From assembly GCA_046154665.1 (NCBI GenBank), contig JBJXFG010000113.1, forward strand, positions 1 to 64,000: 64,000 nt of DNA, written 5' to 3'. The notes under the pieces are model-generated. The model ran no database searches, was not told the origin of the DNA, and saw only the letters and a list, made by a program, of their open reading frames with translations. The stretch is from JAFLCM01 sp046154665 (GTDB lineage: Bacteria > Planctomycetota > Phycisphaerae > Phycisphaerales > UBA1924). The position numbers and the translations under genes were made by a program. This document shows, one piece after another, positions 47,193-56,132 of the stretch; positions within the stretch are counted from its first letter, which is position 1, and every line of letters starts with the position of its first letter.

Positions 47193-47222
47193 AAAAAAGC
47201 GGGCCCCGTGATGGGGCCCGCT
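47193..47222 (-). terminator. rho-independent terminator of the nucleotidase gene
   Basis: On the + strand A6 (47193-47198) precedes AGCGGGCCCC-GTGAT-GGGGCCCGCT (47198-47222), a perfect 10-bp stem with a 5-base loop. Read on the minus strand it is a stem followed by TTTTTT, a textbook terminator 33 bases after the minus-strand stop codon at 47256. Confidence 0.93.
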
Positions 47223-47255
47223 GTGATGACGCGGAATGAGGATGTTCAGGCTGGA

Positions 47256-49208
47256 TTACTCGGCGCTGATGCGGGTGTTCGAGCGCGCGGCGCGGATCAC
47301 TTCGACCAGGTCGTTGCCGTCGACGACGCCGTCGAGGTTGATGTCGGCCTGGAAGTTGGTGTGGTCGGTGGTTCGGCCGAAGGCTCGGATGACGTTGTGC
47401 ATGAGGTTGGCGGCGACTTCACGGATGCGGCCTTCGCCGCCGGCGCGGTACTCGAGGGTGGTGATCTGCCCGTTCAGGGGGCCGGAGATGAAGGCGTCGA
47501 GGCACTGCTGGTAGGAGATGCCGATGTTGGTGAAGGGGAGGCCACGGTAGGGGTACTGGTCGCCGCCGCGGGCGAGGAAGTCGATGGTGGCGATGTTGAC
47601 GGGTGTGGCGTTGGGGACGACGACGCCGTTGCGGACGATGACGCGGCCGTCGTCGAGGACAACGTCGCGGACGCGGGTGCCGGCGACGAGGACGTTGCCG
47701 GCGTTATCGACCTGCTGGGCGACGCCGGTGAGGCTGTAGGAGAAGCGGAAGCCGGCGATCTGGGCGAAGCGGCCGTTGCCGCTGCCGTTGATGCGTGAGA
47801 CGGAGTTCTCGAGGATCTCCTTGAACTGGAAGGCCGGCACATTCCGGACGATCGCGACGAAGTTGGCGAAGGGCAGGACCTCGAAGGTGTTGAGTTCGGT
47901 GAAGTTGCCGGCGGGCAGGATGCTGTTGTTGCGCATGCCGCCGCTGTTCTGCAGGGCGACATCGGGGACGGGTGCGCCGAAGAGCGGGGCGAGGATGGTG
48001 CCGTTGTAGAGCATGGCGTCGGCGCAGAGGTTGCCGAGGTTGGTCTCGCGGCGGCGGATCTCGACGGTGCGCCCGTCGAGGGGCTCCTGGGTGGTGCCGA
48101 TGACGGTGGCGGCGAGGGCGGCGACCGAGGCGGCGACCGGGTTCACCACGGTGGTCTGGAGGGTCGGGTCAGAGGCGACGGCGTCGGGGGCGATGCCCGA
48201 GACGCGGAGGGGGTTGCTGGAAGCATCGACCGAGATGATCTCGCCGGCGGCGTCGAAGCCGACGACCAGGCGGCCGACGTAGCGGTAGTCGCCGCGGGTG
48301 GCGACGACGCGGACGGTCTTGCCGTCAGCGTCGGTTGCGGTGCGTGGGTAGCCGGTGCCGGTGAGGCCGGCGATGGCGCCGGTGGCAGTGTCGCCCGGGA
48401 CGAGCAGGGTGCCGGGGTTGGCGAGCAGTTCGCCGCCGCCGCCGCCGACGACGATGTCAACGCCGCTGAGCAGCGGGACGAGCGCGGCTTCGGTGGTCAG
48501 GCCCTGGAGGTGGCTGATGAGGATGATCTTGTTGACGCCCATGCCCTGCAGCGCGGTGACTTCGGCCTGGACGGCGGGGAGGACGGCGTTGACGATGACG
48601 TTGCGCGGGGTCGAGATGAAGGGCAGGTCGGTGGTGGTGGCGCCGATGATGCCGATCTGGCGGCCCGCGACGGTGACGACGGTGCTCTTGGCGATGCGGC
48701 CGCTGGTGACGAGGGCCTGCAGGCCGGGCTCGCCGGTGAAGTCAAGGTTGGACGAGAGGAAGGGCAGCGGGGCGGTGAAACCGACGAGGAAGTCTTCGAG
48801 GACGTCGGGGTTGAAGTCGAACTCGTGGTTGCCGATGCAGGCGGCGTCGTAGCCGATGGCCTGCATTGCCAGGGTGTCGTAGTAGGGGATGCCGTTCTGG
48901 AAGCTGGCGTTGAGCTCGGGGCCGGCGAGGAAGTTGTCGCCCGCCGAGAGCATGACGAAGCCCTTGGCCTCGGGGCCCGCGGGGAAGACGTTGGCCTGGG
49001 CCTTGAGGTTGTCGACGAGGGTCTTGAAGCGGGCGACGCCGCCGAAGTCGGCGAGCGAGCCGGCACCGGCGTTGATGAGCTGGCTCTCGCCGTCGGCGTT
49101 GTGAAGGACGGTGAGGTAAAGATCAACGGCGGGGGCACCGGCGGTCGCGGCGACGGCGGTGAAGGCGGCGCCGGCGGCGCCGATCAGGAAGTTCTTTGTG
49201 TGACGCAT
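47256..49208 (-). CDS. exported 5'-nucleotidase/metallophosphatase with dockerin-like tail
   Basis: A 650-residue UshA-type enzyme. The signal peptide is MRHTKNFLIGAAGAAFTAVAATAGA. The metallophosphatase domain has VLHNADGES, SAGDNFLAG, GNHEFDFN, HLQGLTTEA and VVGGGGGELLA. The 5'-nucleotidase C-terminal domain has RETNLGNLCADAMLYN, NSGGMRNNSILPAGNFTELN and PFANFVAIV. The C-terminus has DINLDGVVDGNDLVEVIRAARS, a dockerin-like EF-hand. The first metal motif lacks one canonical Asp/His (LHNADGES instead of the usual LHTND-x-H), so activity should be tested. It likely scavenges phosphate from extracellular nucleotides or other phosphates. Confidence 0.86.
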   Translation of the reverse strand: MRHTKNFLIGAAGAAFTAVAATAGAPAVDLYLTVLHNADGESQLINAGAGSLADFGGVARFKTLVDNLKAQANVFPAGPEAKGFVMLSAGDNFLAGPELNASFQNGIPYYDTLAMQAIGYDAACIGNHEFDFNPDVLEDFLVGFTAPLPFLSSNLDFTGEPGLQALVTSGRIAKSTVVTVAGRQIGIIGATTTDLPFISTPRNVIVNAVLPAVQAEVTALQGMGVNKIILISHLQGLTTEAALVPLLSGVDIVVGGGGGELLANPGTLLVPGDTATGAIAGLTGTGYPRTATDADGKTVRVVATRGDYRYVGRLVVGFDAAGEIISVDASSNPLRVSGIAPDAVASDPTLQTTVVNPVAASVAALAATVIGTTQEPLDGRTVEIRRRETNLGNLCADAMLYNGTILAPLFGAPVPDVALQNSGGMRNNSILPAGNFTELNTFEVLPFANFVAIVRNVPAFQFKEILENSVSRINGSGNGRFAQIAGFRFSYSLTGVAQQVDNAGNVLVAGTRVRDVVLDDGRVIVRNGVVVPNATPVNIATIDFLARGGDQYPYRGLPFTNIGISYQQCLDAFISGPLNGQITTLEYRAGGEGRIREVAANLMHNVIRAFGRTTDHTNFQADINLDGVVDGNDLVEVIRAARSNTRISAE

Positions 49209-49292
49209 GGGGTCCTCGATCTTCTTGCGAAGGGGGAAAATCTGTGCAGCCCGAAACGGGCAGGGGAAAGGAATGGTGTGGATGGCGGCGAT

Positions 49293-50069
49293 TCAGCGGC
49301 GACGACGGGCCGCGCCGAGCATGACCAGACCGGCGAGAGCGCCGACGCCCGGAGCGGGGACGGCGAGGCCGCTGAACTGCGAGGTTCCGTGGCTACCGAT
49401 GAACGTGGAGGCGCCGGTGTTGGGGTTGACGCTGAAGAGGGTGGCGCCGTCGGTGAGGTACATCACGCCGTCGGCCCCGAAGGTGAGGCCGCCGACGTTG
49501 AGGTTGGCGTTGAAGCCGAGGTTGCCGATGGTGGTCGCGGCACCGGTGCCGGGGTTGAGGCTGACGAGGGTGTCCGAGGCGGCGCCGTTCTTGGCGTAGC
49601 CGTAGAGCGAGCCGTTGCCGCCGAAGATCAGGCCCGAGACGTCGTCCGCGGCGGTGCCCATCAGGCCGATGGGGGTGATGGCGGCGGTGACGCCGTTGAG
49701 GATCGAGAGCTCGTTGGCGTCGGTGATGTGGAACGCGCCTGTGGGGGCGATGGCGATGTCGCCCTCGGGCACGATGACGGGCTGGTCGGCGACGAAGGTG
49801 GCGGCGCCGGTGGTGAGGTTGAGGGTGTAGAGCTCGCCGTCGAACGAGTAGGCGTACATGGTGTTGTTGCCGGGGTTCCAGGCGATGCCGTTGATGCGGT
49901 CGACGCCGGTCGAACCGATCAGGGTGGCGGCGCCGGTGCCGGTGTCGATGGCGTAGAGGCCGGCGGGGGCGAACGGGGCGTAGGTGGATACGCCGTAGAT
50001 CGTTCCCGCGCTGGCGGATGTTGCGGCGGCGGCGGCAATGACCGCGCCGAGCATTCGTGCCGTGTTCAT
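49293..50069 (-). CDS. exported beta-propeller-like protein with PEP-CTERM-like tail
   Basis: A 258-residue exported protein with signal peptide (MNTARMLGAVIAAAAATSASA). The mature part has repeated blocks with a T-G-A motif: LYAIDTGTGAATLIGSTG, LYTLNLTTGAATFVADQ, LVSLNPGTGAATTIGNLG and LFSVNPNTGASTFIGSHG. These are spaced about 50-60 residues apart, as in DUF4394-like beta-propellers. The C-terminus AVPAPGVGALAGLVMLGAA with RRRR is a PEP-CTERM-like sorting signal. Upstream AGGAAGAG supports the ATG at 50069. Function unknown. Confidence 0.75.
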   Translation of the reverse strand: MNTARMLGAVIAAAAATSASAGTIYGVSTYAPFAPAGLYAIDTGTGAATLIGSTGVDRINGIAWNPGNNTMYAYSFDGELYTLNLTTGAATFVADQPVIVPEGDIAIAPTGAFHITDANELSILNGVTAAITPIGLMGTAADDVSGLIFGGNGSLYGYAKNGAASDTLVSLNPGTGAATTIGNLGFNANLNVGGLTFGADGVMYLTDGATLFSVNPNTGASTFIGSHGTSQFSGLAVPAPGVGALAGLVMLGAARRRR

Positions 50070-50257
50070 GGTCTCTTCCTTTCCTCTTGCACAGATGACC
50101 CGGCGCGGACGTTCCGGCGCGGGGTCGAGAGAGGAACAGAAAGGCGTTCGTTCGCCGTGAAGACGGCGTGCGAATCGTGTGAAAGTGAAACGGGGCAAGC
50201 CCGCTTTGGCGCTGAAATGTCCGCGTTTTCCCTGATCCGGGACGTGTCCTGAAGCGT

Positions 50258-51895
50258 TTACGCGATCTTCATGCGGCGGTAACGCTTGATGACGTTGTTC
50301 GTCGAGGAATCGTGCGCCAGGGCGGGCTCGGCCTTGCTCTCGAGTTCGGGGATGATGCGGTTGGCCAGCACCTTGCCGAGTTCGACGCCCCACTGGTCAA
50401 AGCTGCCAATGCCCCACACCACGCCCTGCGTGAAGACGACGTGCTCGTACAGCGCGATCAGCGTGCCCAGCATCCGCGGCGAGAGCCGCTCGGCCAGCAG
50501 CAGGTTCGAAGGGCGGTTGCCTTCGAACACTTTGTGGTTGACGAGGTCGGCGGGGACGCCTTCCTTGCGGACTTCCTCTTCGGTCTTGCCGAAGGCGAGC
50601 GCTTCGGTCTGGGCGAAGACGTTGGCCATGAGCATGTCGTGGTGCCGCCCCAGCGGGTTGAGCGAGCGCGCGAACGCGATGAAGTCGCAGGGGATGAGCT
50701 TGGTGCCCTGGTGGATGAGCTGGTAGAACGAGTGCTGGCCGTTGGTGCCGGGCTCGCCCCAGTAGACGGGGCCGGTCTGGTAGTTGACGGGCTCGCCGGC
50801 GAGGGTGACGCGCTTGCCGTTGGACTCCATGGTGAGCTGCTGCAGGTACGCCGGGAAGCGCTTGAGGTACTGGTCGTAGGGCAGCACGGCGACGGTCTCG
50901 GCGCCGAAGAAGCTGGCGTACCAGACGCTGAGCATGCCCATGACGACGGGGAGGTTCTTTTCGAAGGGGGCGGTGCGGAAGTGATCATCCATGGCGCGGA
51001 AGCCTTCGAGCATTTCGAGGAACGCCGGGGGGCCCACGGCGATCATCGTCGAGAGCCCGATGGCCGAGTCCATTGAGTAACGTCCGCCGACCCAGTCCCA
51101 GAATCCGAACATGTTGGCGGTGTCGATGCCGAACTCGCGGACTTTCTCGGCGTTGGTGCTGACGGCGACGAAGTGCTTGGCGACGCTGCTCGCGTCGTTG
51201 CCGAAGGCCTTGAGCAGCCACTGGCGGCACGTCTGCGCGTTGGTCATCGTTTCGAGGGTCGTGAACGTCTTGCTGCACACCAGGAACAGCGTCTCGGCGG
51301 GGTCAAGTTCGCGCAGAACTTCCGCGGCATCGGTGGCGTCGACGTTCGAGATGAAAAACAGCCGCAGGTTTCGGTCGGTCGAGGCGCGGAGGGCCTCGTA
51401 GGCCATGACGGGGCCGAGGTCCGAGCCGCCGATGCCGATATTGACGATGTTCCGCATGCGTCGCCCGGCGTGGCCGGTCCACCCGCCGGAGCGGACGCGC
51501 TCGGCGAAACCGGACATTTTGTCGAGCACTTCCCAGACATCGGGGACGACGTTGCGGCCGTCGAGGGTAACGGTGGCGCCGCGCGGCGCGCGCAGGGCCG
51601 TGTGCAGCACGGCACGGTTCTCGGTGACGTTGATCTTGTCGCCGCGGAACATCGCGTCGGTGCGGCCTTTGAGGTCGCACTGCTGGGCGAGCTGGAAGAG
51701 GAGCTTCAGGGTTTCATCGGTGACGCGGTTCTTGGAGTAATCGAGGAACACGCCGCAGGCCTCGGCGGTGAGCCGCTCGCCTCGTGCGGCGTCTTGCGCG
51801 AAGAGCGATCGGAGGTGGATCGGCTTGAGGGCACGGGCGTGGCCCTCGAGCGCGGACCAGGCGGGGCGGGTGGTGGCGAGCAGCGAGTTGGACAT
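50258..51895 (-). CDS. pgi: glucose-6-phosphate isomerase
   Basis: Interconverts glucose 6-phosphate and fructose 6-phosphate in glycolysis and gluconeogenesis. The 545-residue protein has the classic blocks: IVNIGIGGSDLGPVMAYEAL, SNVDATDAAEVLRELDPAETLF, GGRYSMDSAIGLSTMIAVG, YLQQLTMESNGKRV and GQHSFYQLIHQGTKLIP. The last block VVWGIGSFDQWGVELGK is also present. The catalytic Glu and His are in the GIGGSDLG, ESNGK and FYQLIHQG regions. It has the long eukaryote/E. coli-type length. The neighbour hpt is divergent, with no operon evidence. Confidence 0.97.
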   Translation of the reverse strand: MSNSLLATTRPAWSALEGHARALKPIHLRSLFAQDAARGERLTAEACGVFLDYSKNRVTDETLKLLFQLAQQCDLKGRTDAMFRGDKINVTENRAVLHTALRAPRGATVTLDGRNVVPDVWEVLDKMSGFAERVRSGGWTGHAGRRMRNIVNIGIGGSDLGPVMAYEALRASTDRNLRLFFISNVDATDAAEVLRELDPAETLFLVCSKTFTTLETMTNAQTCRQWLLKAFGNDASSVAKHFVAVSTNAEKVREFGIDTANMFGFWDWVGGRYSMDSAIGLSTMIAVGPPAFLEMLEGFRAMDDHFRTAPFEKNLPVVMGMLSVWYASFFGAETVAVLPYDQYLKRFPAYLQQLTMESNGKRVTLAGEPVNYQTGPVYWGEPGTNGQHSFYQLIHQGTKLIPCDFIAFARSLNPLGRHHDMLMANVFAQTEALAFGKTEEEVRKEGVPADLVNHKVFEGNRPSNLLLAERLSPRMLGTLIALYEHVVFTQGVVWGIGSFDQWGVELGKVLANRIIPELESKAEPALAHDSSTNNVIKRYRRMKIA

Positions 51896-52100
51896 GGGCG
51901 TGGTCCTCGAGGGGTGCGGCAGGGTTCGATATCAGGGTACCGAATCGGGGTTTGGGTGTGGGGGTTGGCGCGGGGTTCGGGGATCGGGGTTCGGCCATGC
52001 ACACGCGGCGACTGAACCCAACCCAGGACCCCGAAACCCAGACCCAGTCTTCGCACCTCCGCACCTCCGCACCTTCTCCCTCACCCGTTACCATACCGCG
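51896..52100. other. intergenic region with C-rich repeats
   Basis: 205 bases between divergent pgi and hpt. GGGGTTCG-like units (51970-51990) and complementary CCCCGAAACCC units face each other, and a short CACCTCCG octamer run (about 52055-52080) precedes hpt. Promoters for both genes should be here; none was recognisable with confidence. Confidence 0.4.
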
Positions 52101-52673
52101 ATGCCGCTGCAGATTGGACGGACGTTGATCGACCGTGCCCGCATCCGACAGAGGGTGGGCGAGTTGGGTCGCGCCCTGGCGTCGGACCTGACGGACGAAC
52201 TGGTGAAGGAGGGCGGCGGGCAGGACGCGCTGAATCACGCCGACCGCATCGTGATGCTGCCGGTGCTCACGGGCGCGGTGGTGTTCGTGGCCGACCTGAT
52301 CCGCGAGATGCCGATGCGGCTGTCGATGCGCGTGGTCACGGTGAGCAGCTATCCGGGGGCCAGCACATCGAGCAAGGGGGCGATGCTGCGCGGGGCCCTG
52401 CCGAGCGATTTGAAGGGTCGGCACGTGGTGGTCGTCGACGACATCCTCGACACCGGCCAGACGCTCGGGCTGCTGCGTGATCTCATTCTCGAACAGAAGC
52501 CGGCGAGCCTGCGGATCGCCGTGCTGCTGACGAAGGTGGTGCCGCGCAAGGTCGAGGTGAAGGCGGACTACTCCGGCTTCGACATCCCCGACGAGTTTGT
52601 GGTGGGCTACGGCCTCGACTACGACGGGTTCTATCGGAACGTTCCGGACATCGTGGTGCTGGAGGAGAGGTGA
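52101..52673 (+). CDS. hpt: hypoxanthine phosphoribosyltransferase
   Basis: Salvages hypoxanthine (and often guanine) to the nucleotide using PRPP. The 190-residue protein has MLPVLTGAVVFVADLIREM, the PRPP loop VVVVDDILDTGQTLGLLRDL, and the C-terminal GFDIPDEFVVGYGLDYDGFYRNVPDI, all typical. This is the native-looking copy. The lower-GC gene at 6648 is a divergent paralogue or acquired gene. The region before the ATG has no strong ribosome-binding site, but the family start is clear. Confidence 0.93.
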   Translation: MPLQIGRTLIDRARIRQRVGELGRALASDLTDELVKEGGGQDALNHADRIVMLPVLTGAVVFVADLIREMPMRLSMRVVTVSSYPGASTSSKGAMLRGALPSDLKGRHVVVVDDILDTGQTLGLLRDLILEQKPASLRIAVLLTKVVPRKVEVKADYSGFDIPDEFVVGYGLDYDGFYRNVPDIVVLEER

Positions 52674-52749
52674 GGGGAGCGGGAGTGGGGAGTCGGCAGC
52701 CGGGAGTCGGGGGGAGGGATTCATGGCGTCTCGGTCATATCCTCTGCCC

Positions 52750-54219
52750 ATGCGATTCACGAAGATGCACGGGCTGGGGAACGACTACCTGTTTCTGGAT
52801 GCGTGGCGTGAGCCGTCGATCCTTTCGCGGGCGAATCTGCCGGAAATCACGCGCGCCATGTGCGACCGCAACGAGGGTGTCGGGGCCGACGGCGTGATTG
52901 TCGTGTCGAAGCCGGAAAACGCCGCGGCGACGACGATCGCGATGCGTGTGCTCAACGCGGATGGGTCGGACGGCGGGATGTGCGGCAACGGGGCTCGGTG
53001 CGTGTGCAAGCTCGCCGTCGAGCGCGGGTATGTGAAGCCGGGCACGGAGGGGCGGATGGCGTTGAGGGTGGCGGGGCGAAGCCATGATCTCGCGGCCCGC
53101 GTTCACTTTGATGCGGCCCGGCCCGGCGTCGTCGGGCGCGTTGAGATCGACATGGGCCCGCCCGAACTCGAACTCGACCGAATCCCGGTGGACGCTTCGC
53201 GGCTCGGCCGGCGCACCGACCCGCTGCACGCCCACGAGCACTTCGTTGACGGCCACGCCGGCGTGTTCGTCAACATGGGCAACCCGCACTTTGTGGTGTT
53301 CACGCAGCACGACCCTGATGCGCTCGCCGACCGAATCGGGCCTTCACTCGAGGCCCACCCCGCGTTCCCGCAGCGGATGAACGTGCAGATCGTCCGGGTG
53401 CAAGATCACTCGCCTCCGACCCCCGCTCGTCTGGTGCTGCGTTCATGGGAGCGCGGCGCGGGGCGCACCCGCGCCTGCGGCACCGGGGCGTGCGCCGCCA
53501 TCGTCGCCGGGGTGCTGACCAACCGTGCCCACCGCCTCGCCACGGTCTCGATGCTCGGCGGCGAACTCGATCTCGCCTGGCCCGAGCGCACCGGCCATGT
53601 TGTCATGACCGGTCCGGCGGAACACGCCTACGACGGCGAGTGGGAAGATTCCATCGAGGACTTGTGCGCGCTGATGGCGCTGGGCGTGCCGACGATCCGC
53701 ACCACGCGGCTGGTGCTGCGGGCCTACAGGCCCGAGGACTTGCCGCAGATTGAGAGGCTGATGTCGCTGCCCGAGGTGGCGCGGAACACGCGGAGCTGGC
53801 CGGTGCCGTACATGCCCGGGGACGCCGCGAAGTTCTTGCGGCGCGTGGGCAACGGGGCGGCGACCGGCGATTCGTGCGGGTGGGCGATGTGCGAGCCGGG
53901 CACCGACAGGCTCGTGGGGTCGGTCGGCATCCGCATCGACCGCGAGATCCGCACCGCCGAAGCGGGCTATTGCACGCTGCCGGAGTGCTGGGGCAAGGGG
54001 TATACGACCGAGGCGCTGCGTGCGGTGATCGGGCACGCGTTTGGCGGGCTGGGCCTGCGGAAGCTGCACGCCGATTTTCACGCGACCAACGTCGGTTCCG
54101 GGCGTGTGCTGGAGAAGTGCGGTTTCACGCGGGCGGCGCTGCGCATCGGCCACGGCGAGCGGGCCGGTGTGGTGCATGACCTGGTGCAGATGGACCTGCT
54201 GAATCCCGGGATGGGGTGA
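52750..54219 (+). CDS. dapF: diaminopimelate epimerase fused to a GNAT acetyltransferase
   Basis: A 489-residue fusion. Residues 1 to about 298 are DapF: MRFTKMHGLGNDYLFLDA, first catalytic Cys in NADGSDGGMCGNGARC, and second in RTRACGTGACAAIVAG. It interconverts LL- and meso-diaminopimelate for lysine and cell wall. Residues about 310-480 are a complete RimJ/RimL-type GNAT: IRTTRLVLRAYRPEDLPQIE, AGYCTLPECWGKGYTTEALR (acetyl-CoA loop), HATNVGSGRVLEKCGF. The junction reads straight through with no stop. An ATG at 52723 preceded by GGGAGGG could add nine residues. The GNAT target is unknown. The fusion is not expected from the usual dapF family. Confidence 0.9.
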   Translation: MRFTKMHGLGNDYLFLDAWREPSILSRANLPEITRAMCDRNEGVGADGVIVVSKPENAAATTIAMRVLNADGSDGGMCGNGARCVCKLAVERGYVKPGTEGRMALRVAGRSHDLAARVHFDAARPGVVGRVEIDMGPPELELDRIPVDASRLGRRTDPLHAHEHFVDGHAGVFVNMGNPHFVVFTQHDPDALADRIGPSLEAHPAFPQRMNVQIVRVQDHSPPTPARLVLRSWERGAGRTRACGTGACAAIVAGVLTNRAHRLATVSMLGGELDLAWPERTGHVVMTGPAEHAYDGEWEDSIEDLCALMALGVPTIRTTRLVLRAYRPEDLPQIERLMSLPEVARNTRSWPVPYMPGDAAKFLRRVGNGAATGDSCGWAMCEPGTDRLVGSVGIRIDREIRTAEAGYCTLPECWGKGYTTEALRAVIGHAFGGLGLRKLHADFHATNVGSGRVLEKCGFTRAALRIGHGERAGVVHDLVQMDLLNPGMG

Positions 54220-54294
54220 ATGGTCGGGGTTCGGGTGTCGGGCTTCGGCCATGCCCACATCAAGCCCGGAGTTCACGCGGGATGCGCATCAGAC

Positions 54295-54378
54295 GTGTCA
54301 CGACGATGCCGTCCGCGGCAGGGTCGTGCGATTCGCATTGCTGAAGCACGACTCTCCGAAGTCGGAGAGTCGTGGCAC
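54295..54378. repeat. GTGTCAC/GTGGCAC bipartite hairpin element
   Basis: First half CACGACGATGCCG-TCCG-CGGCAGGGTCGTG (54299-54328), with mismatches in the middle. Second half CACGACTCTCCG-AAGT-CGGAGAGTCGTG (54347-54374), a perfect 12-bp stem. Outer arms are GTGTCAC (54295-54301) and GTGGCAC (54372-54378). It lies directly after the S1-protein stop codon (54389 on the minus strand). Confidence 0.88.
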
Positions 54379-54388
54379 GTGATGCAAC

Positions 54389-55846
54389 TTAGAGCTTGAG
54401 GTCTGCGAGACTCATCCCAAGGCTGGGGTTTTTGCCCAGGCCGCTCTTGAGGCCGGCCTGCTTGGTCTTGGCCGCGGCGGCTTCGCGCTGGCGGCGTTCG
54501 GCGGGGGTTTCCTTCAGGATTTCCTCTGGGGTGCGGGTGTCGGCGTCTCTTCCGCCGCGGCCGCCTCGGCCCGGTCCGCCGCGGCCGCCCGGTCCACCGG
54601 GTCCGCCCGGACCGCCGCCTTGCGGGCGCTCGACCTGCGGCTGTTCCTGGGTCTGCTTGATGCTCAGGCTGATTTTCCGTGAGTCCGGGTCGAGCTTCAG
54701 CACCTTGACGCTGACAACCTGCTTGGGCTGGAGCACGTCCGACGCCTTGCCGACGCGCTTCCACGCCATCTCGGAGATGTGGACCAAGCCCTCGACGCCC
54801 TCGGCGATCTTCACGAAGGCGCCGAACTCGGCCAGCTTCGTCACGGTGCCCTGCACCACGCTGCCCTCGGCGATGTCCTTCAACGCCACCGTGAAGGGGT
54901 TGTCCATGAGCTGCTTCATGCCCACGGCGTGGCGCTCGTTTTCCCAGTCGAGCTTGAGCACCTTGACGCGGACGGTCTGGCCTTCCTTCACGACGTCCTC
55001 GGGCTTGCCGATGCGGTCGTGCGAGAGGTCGGACACATGGCAGAGCATGTCCATGCCGCCGACGTCGATGAACGCGCCGAAGGGCATGACCTTCTTGACG
55101 GTGCCTTCGAGCACCTCGCCCTCGTGCAGGGTTTCCTTGAGTTTCTTGACCTTCTCGCGCCGTTCGGCGGCGACGACGTCCTTGCGGCTGAGCAGGATGT
55201 TCCCGCCGCCAGCGCGGTCGACCTTGGTCACCTTGCAGGTGAGCTTCTGGCCGACGAAGCCGGAGAGGTCTTCGATGAAGTGGACGTCGACCTGTCCCTT
55301 GGGCATGAAGGCGCGGTGCTTGGCGACTTCGAGTTCGAGTCCGCCTTTGTTCACGCCGGTACACATGGCGTCGACGATCTGGCCGGGTTCGAGGAGTTCC
55401 CAATCGGCCTTGGTGACCTGGCCGGGGCGCGAGCAGATAAAGAGGTTCTCGTCCTTCTCGAAGCGATCAACGACGACTTCGAGGTTGTCACTGACCTTGG
55501 GGAGCTCTTCGTCCTTGAACTGGATGCGGGTGATGACGCCGAGCTCTTTGGGGCCGAACTCGATGAAGATGTCATCGGGCCCGACCGAGACGACGCGTCC
55601 GGTGCGGTGCTCGCGTCCGGACTGGACCACTCGAGGCCCGCGGATGGGGCCGCCGCCGGGGAGGTGCTGGACCTCGGGCTTTTTGTGCTTGGGCGGGTTG
55701 GCCGGTGCCGAGAGGGCCGCGTGCATCGCGTCGTCCATCTGGCGCATCGCGTCCGCACCCATCCCTTCGGCCTGTGCCTCCGGAGTGGGCGCGGGAGCGG
55801 GATCGGAAGAGACGGTTTCGGGGACGGACGACGACGACTGATCCAT
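54389..55846 (-). CDS. S1-domain RNA-binding protein
   Basis: A 485-residue protein with four S1 (OB-fold) domains: GREHRTGRVVSVGPDDIFIEF, LLEPGQIVDAMCTGVNKGGLELEV, LHEGEVLEGTVKKVMPFGAF and IAEGSVVQGTVTKLAEFGAF. The last two are the best matches to the FG-F-V/I consensus (FGAFIDVGGMDMLCHVSDL and FGAFVKIAEGVEGLVHISEM). A Gly/Arg-rich tract near 430-450 (GGRGGPGRGGRGG) is an RGG-like RNA-binding box. The N-terminal 70 residues are acidic and flexible. It corresponds to ribosomal protein S1 homologues, which help bring mRNA to the 30S subunit. The exact assignment as rpsA is likely but not certain. Confidence 0.85.
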   Translation of the reverse strand: MDQSSSSVPETVSSDPAPAPTPEAQAEGMGADAMRQMDDAMHAALSAPANPPKHKKPEVQHLPGGGPIRGPRVVQSGREHRTGRVVSVGPDDIFIEFGPKELGVITRIQFKDEELPKVSDNLEVVVDRFEKDENLFICSRPGQVTKADWELLEPGQIVDAMCTGVNKGGLELEVAKHRAFMPKGQVDVHFIEDLSGFVGQKLTCKVTKVDRAGGGNILLSRKDVVAAERREKVKKLKETLHEGEVLEGTVKKVMPFGAFIDVGGMDMLCHVSDLSHDRIGKPEDVVKEGQTVRVKVLKLDWENERHAVGMKQLMDNPFTVALKDIAEGSVVQGTVTKLAEFGAFVKIAEGVEGLVHISEMAWKRVGKASDVLQPKQVVSVKVLKLDPDSRKISLSIKQTQEQPQVERPQGGGPGGPGGPGGRGGPGRGGRGGRDADTRTPEEILKETPAERRQREAAAAKTKQAGLKSGLGKNPSLGMSLADLKL

Positions 55847-56132
55847 GGCGACGGGAACCTGCGGGCAAAGAGATGTGGGGGGACGCCGCGTGTCTGAGCG
55901 ACGGTCCCCGGCAGCCCGGTCTTGCCCAAACCGGGAAGGGGGGAACAAGTGTATCAGATCAACCGGAAGCCGAACACCGGGGCGTGCCGAAGTTCTGTGG
56001 GAATGCCGACGCGGTTCGCGGCTTGGCCTACACTGTCGATCCCGGCGTGTTCGCTCCGGAGCGAGGCGTTTTTTCCGCCCGCCCACGGCTTTGGGCGTCT
56101 TTGCCGGGCTCCAGCCCCCCCGAGAAACCACC
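55847..56132. other. upstream region between divergent S1 and citrate synthase genes
   Basis: 286 bases with no credible gene on either strand. No clear palindrome family or tandem repeat was seen. The promoters for both genes must lie here. No A- or T-rich -10 stands out in this GC background. Confidence 0.35.
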
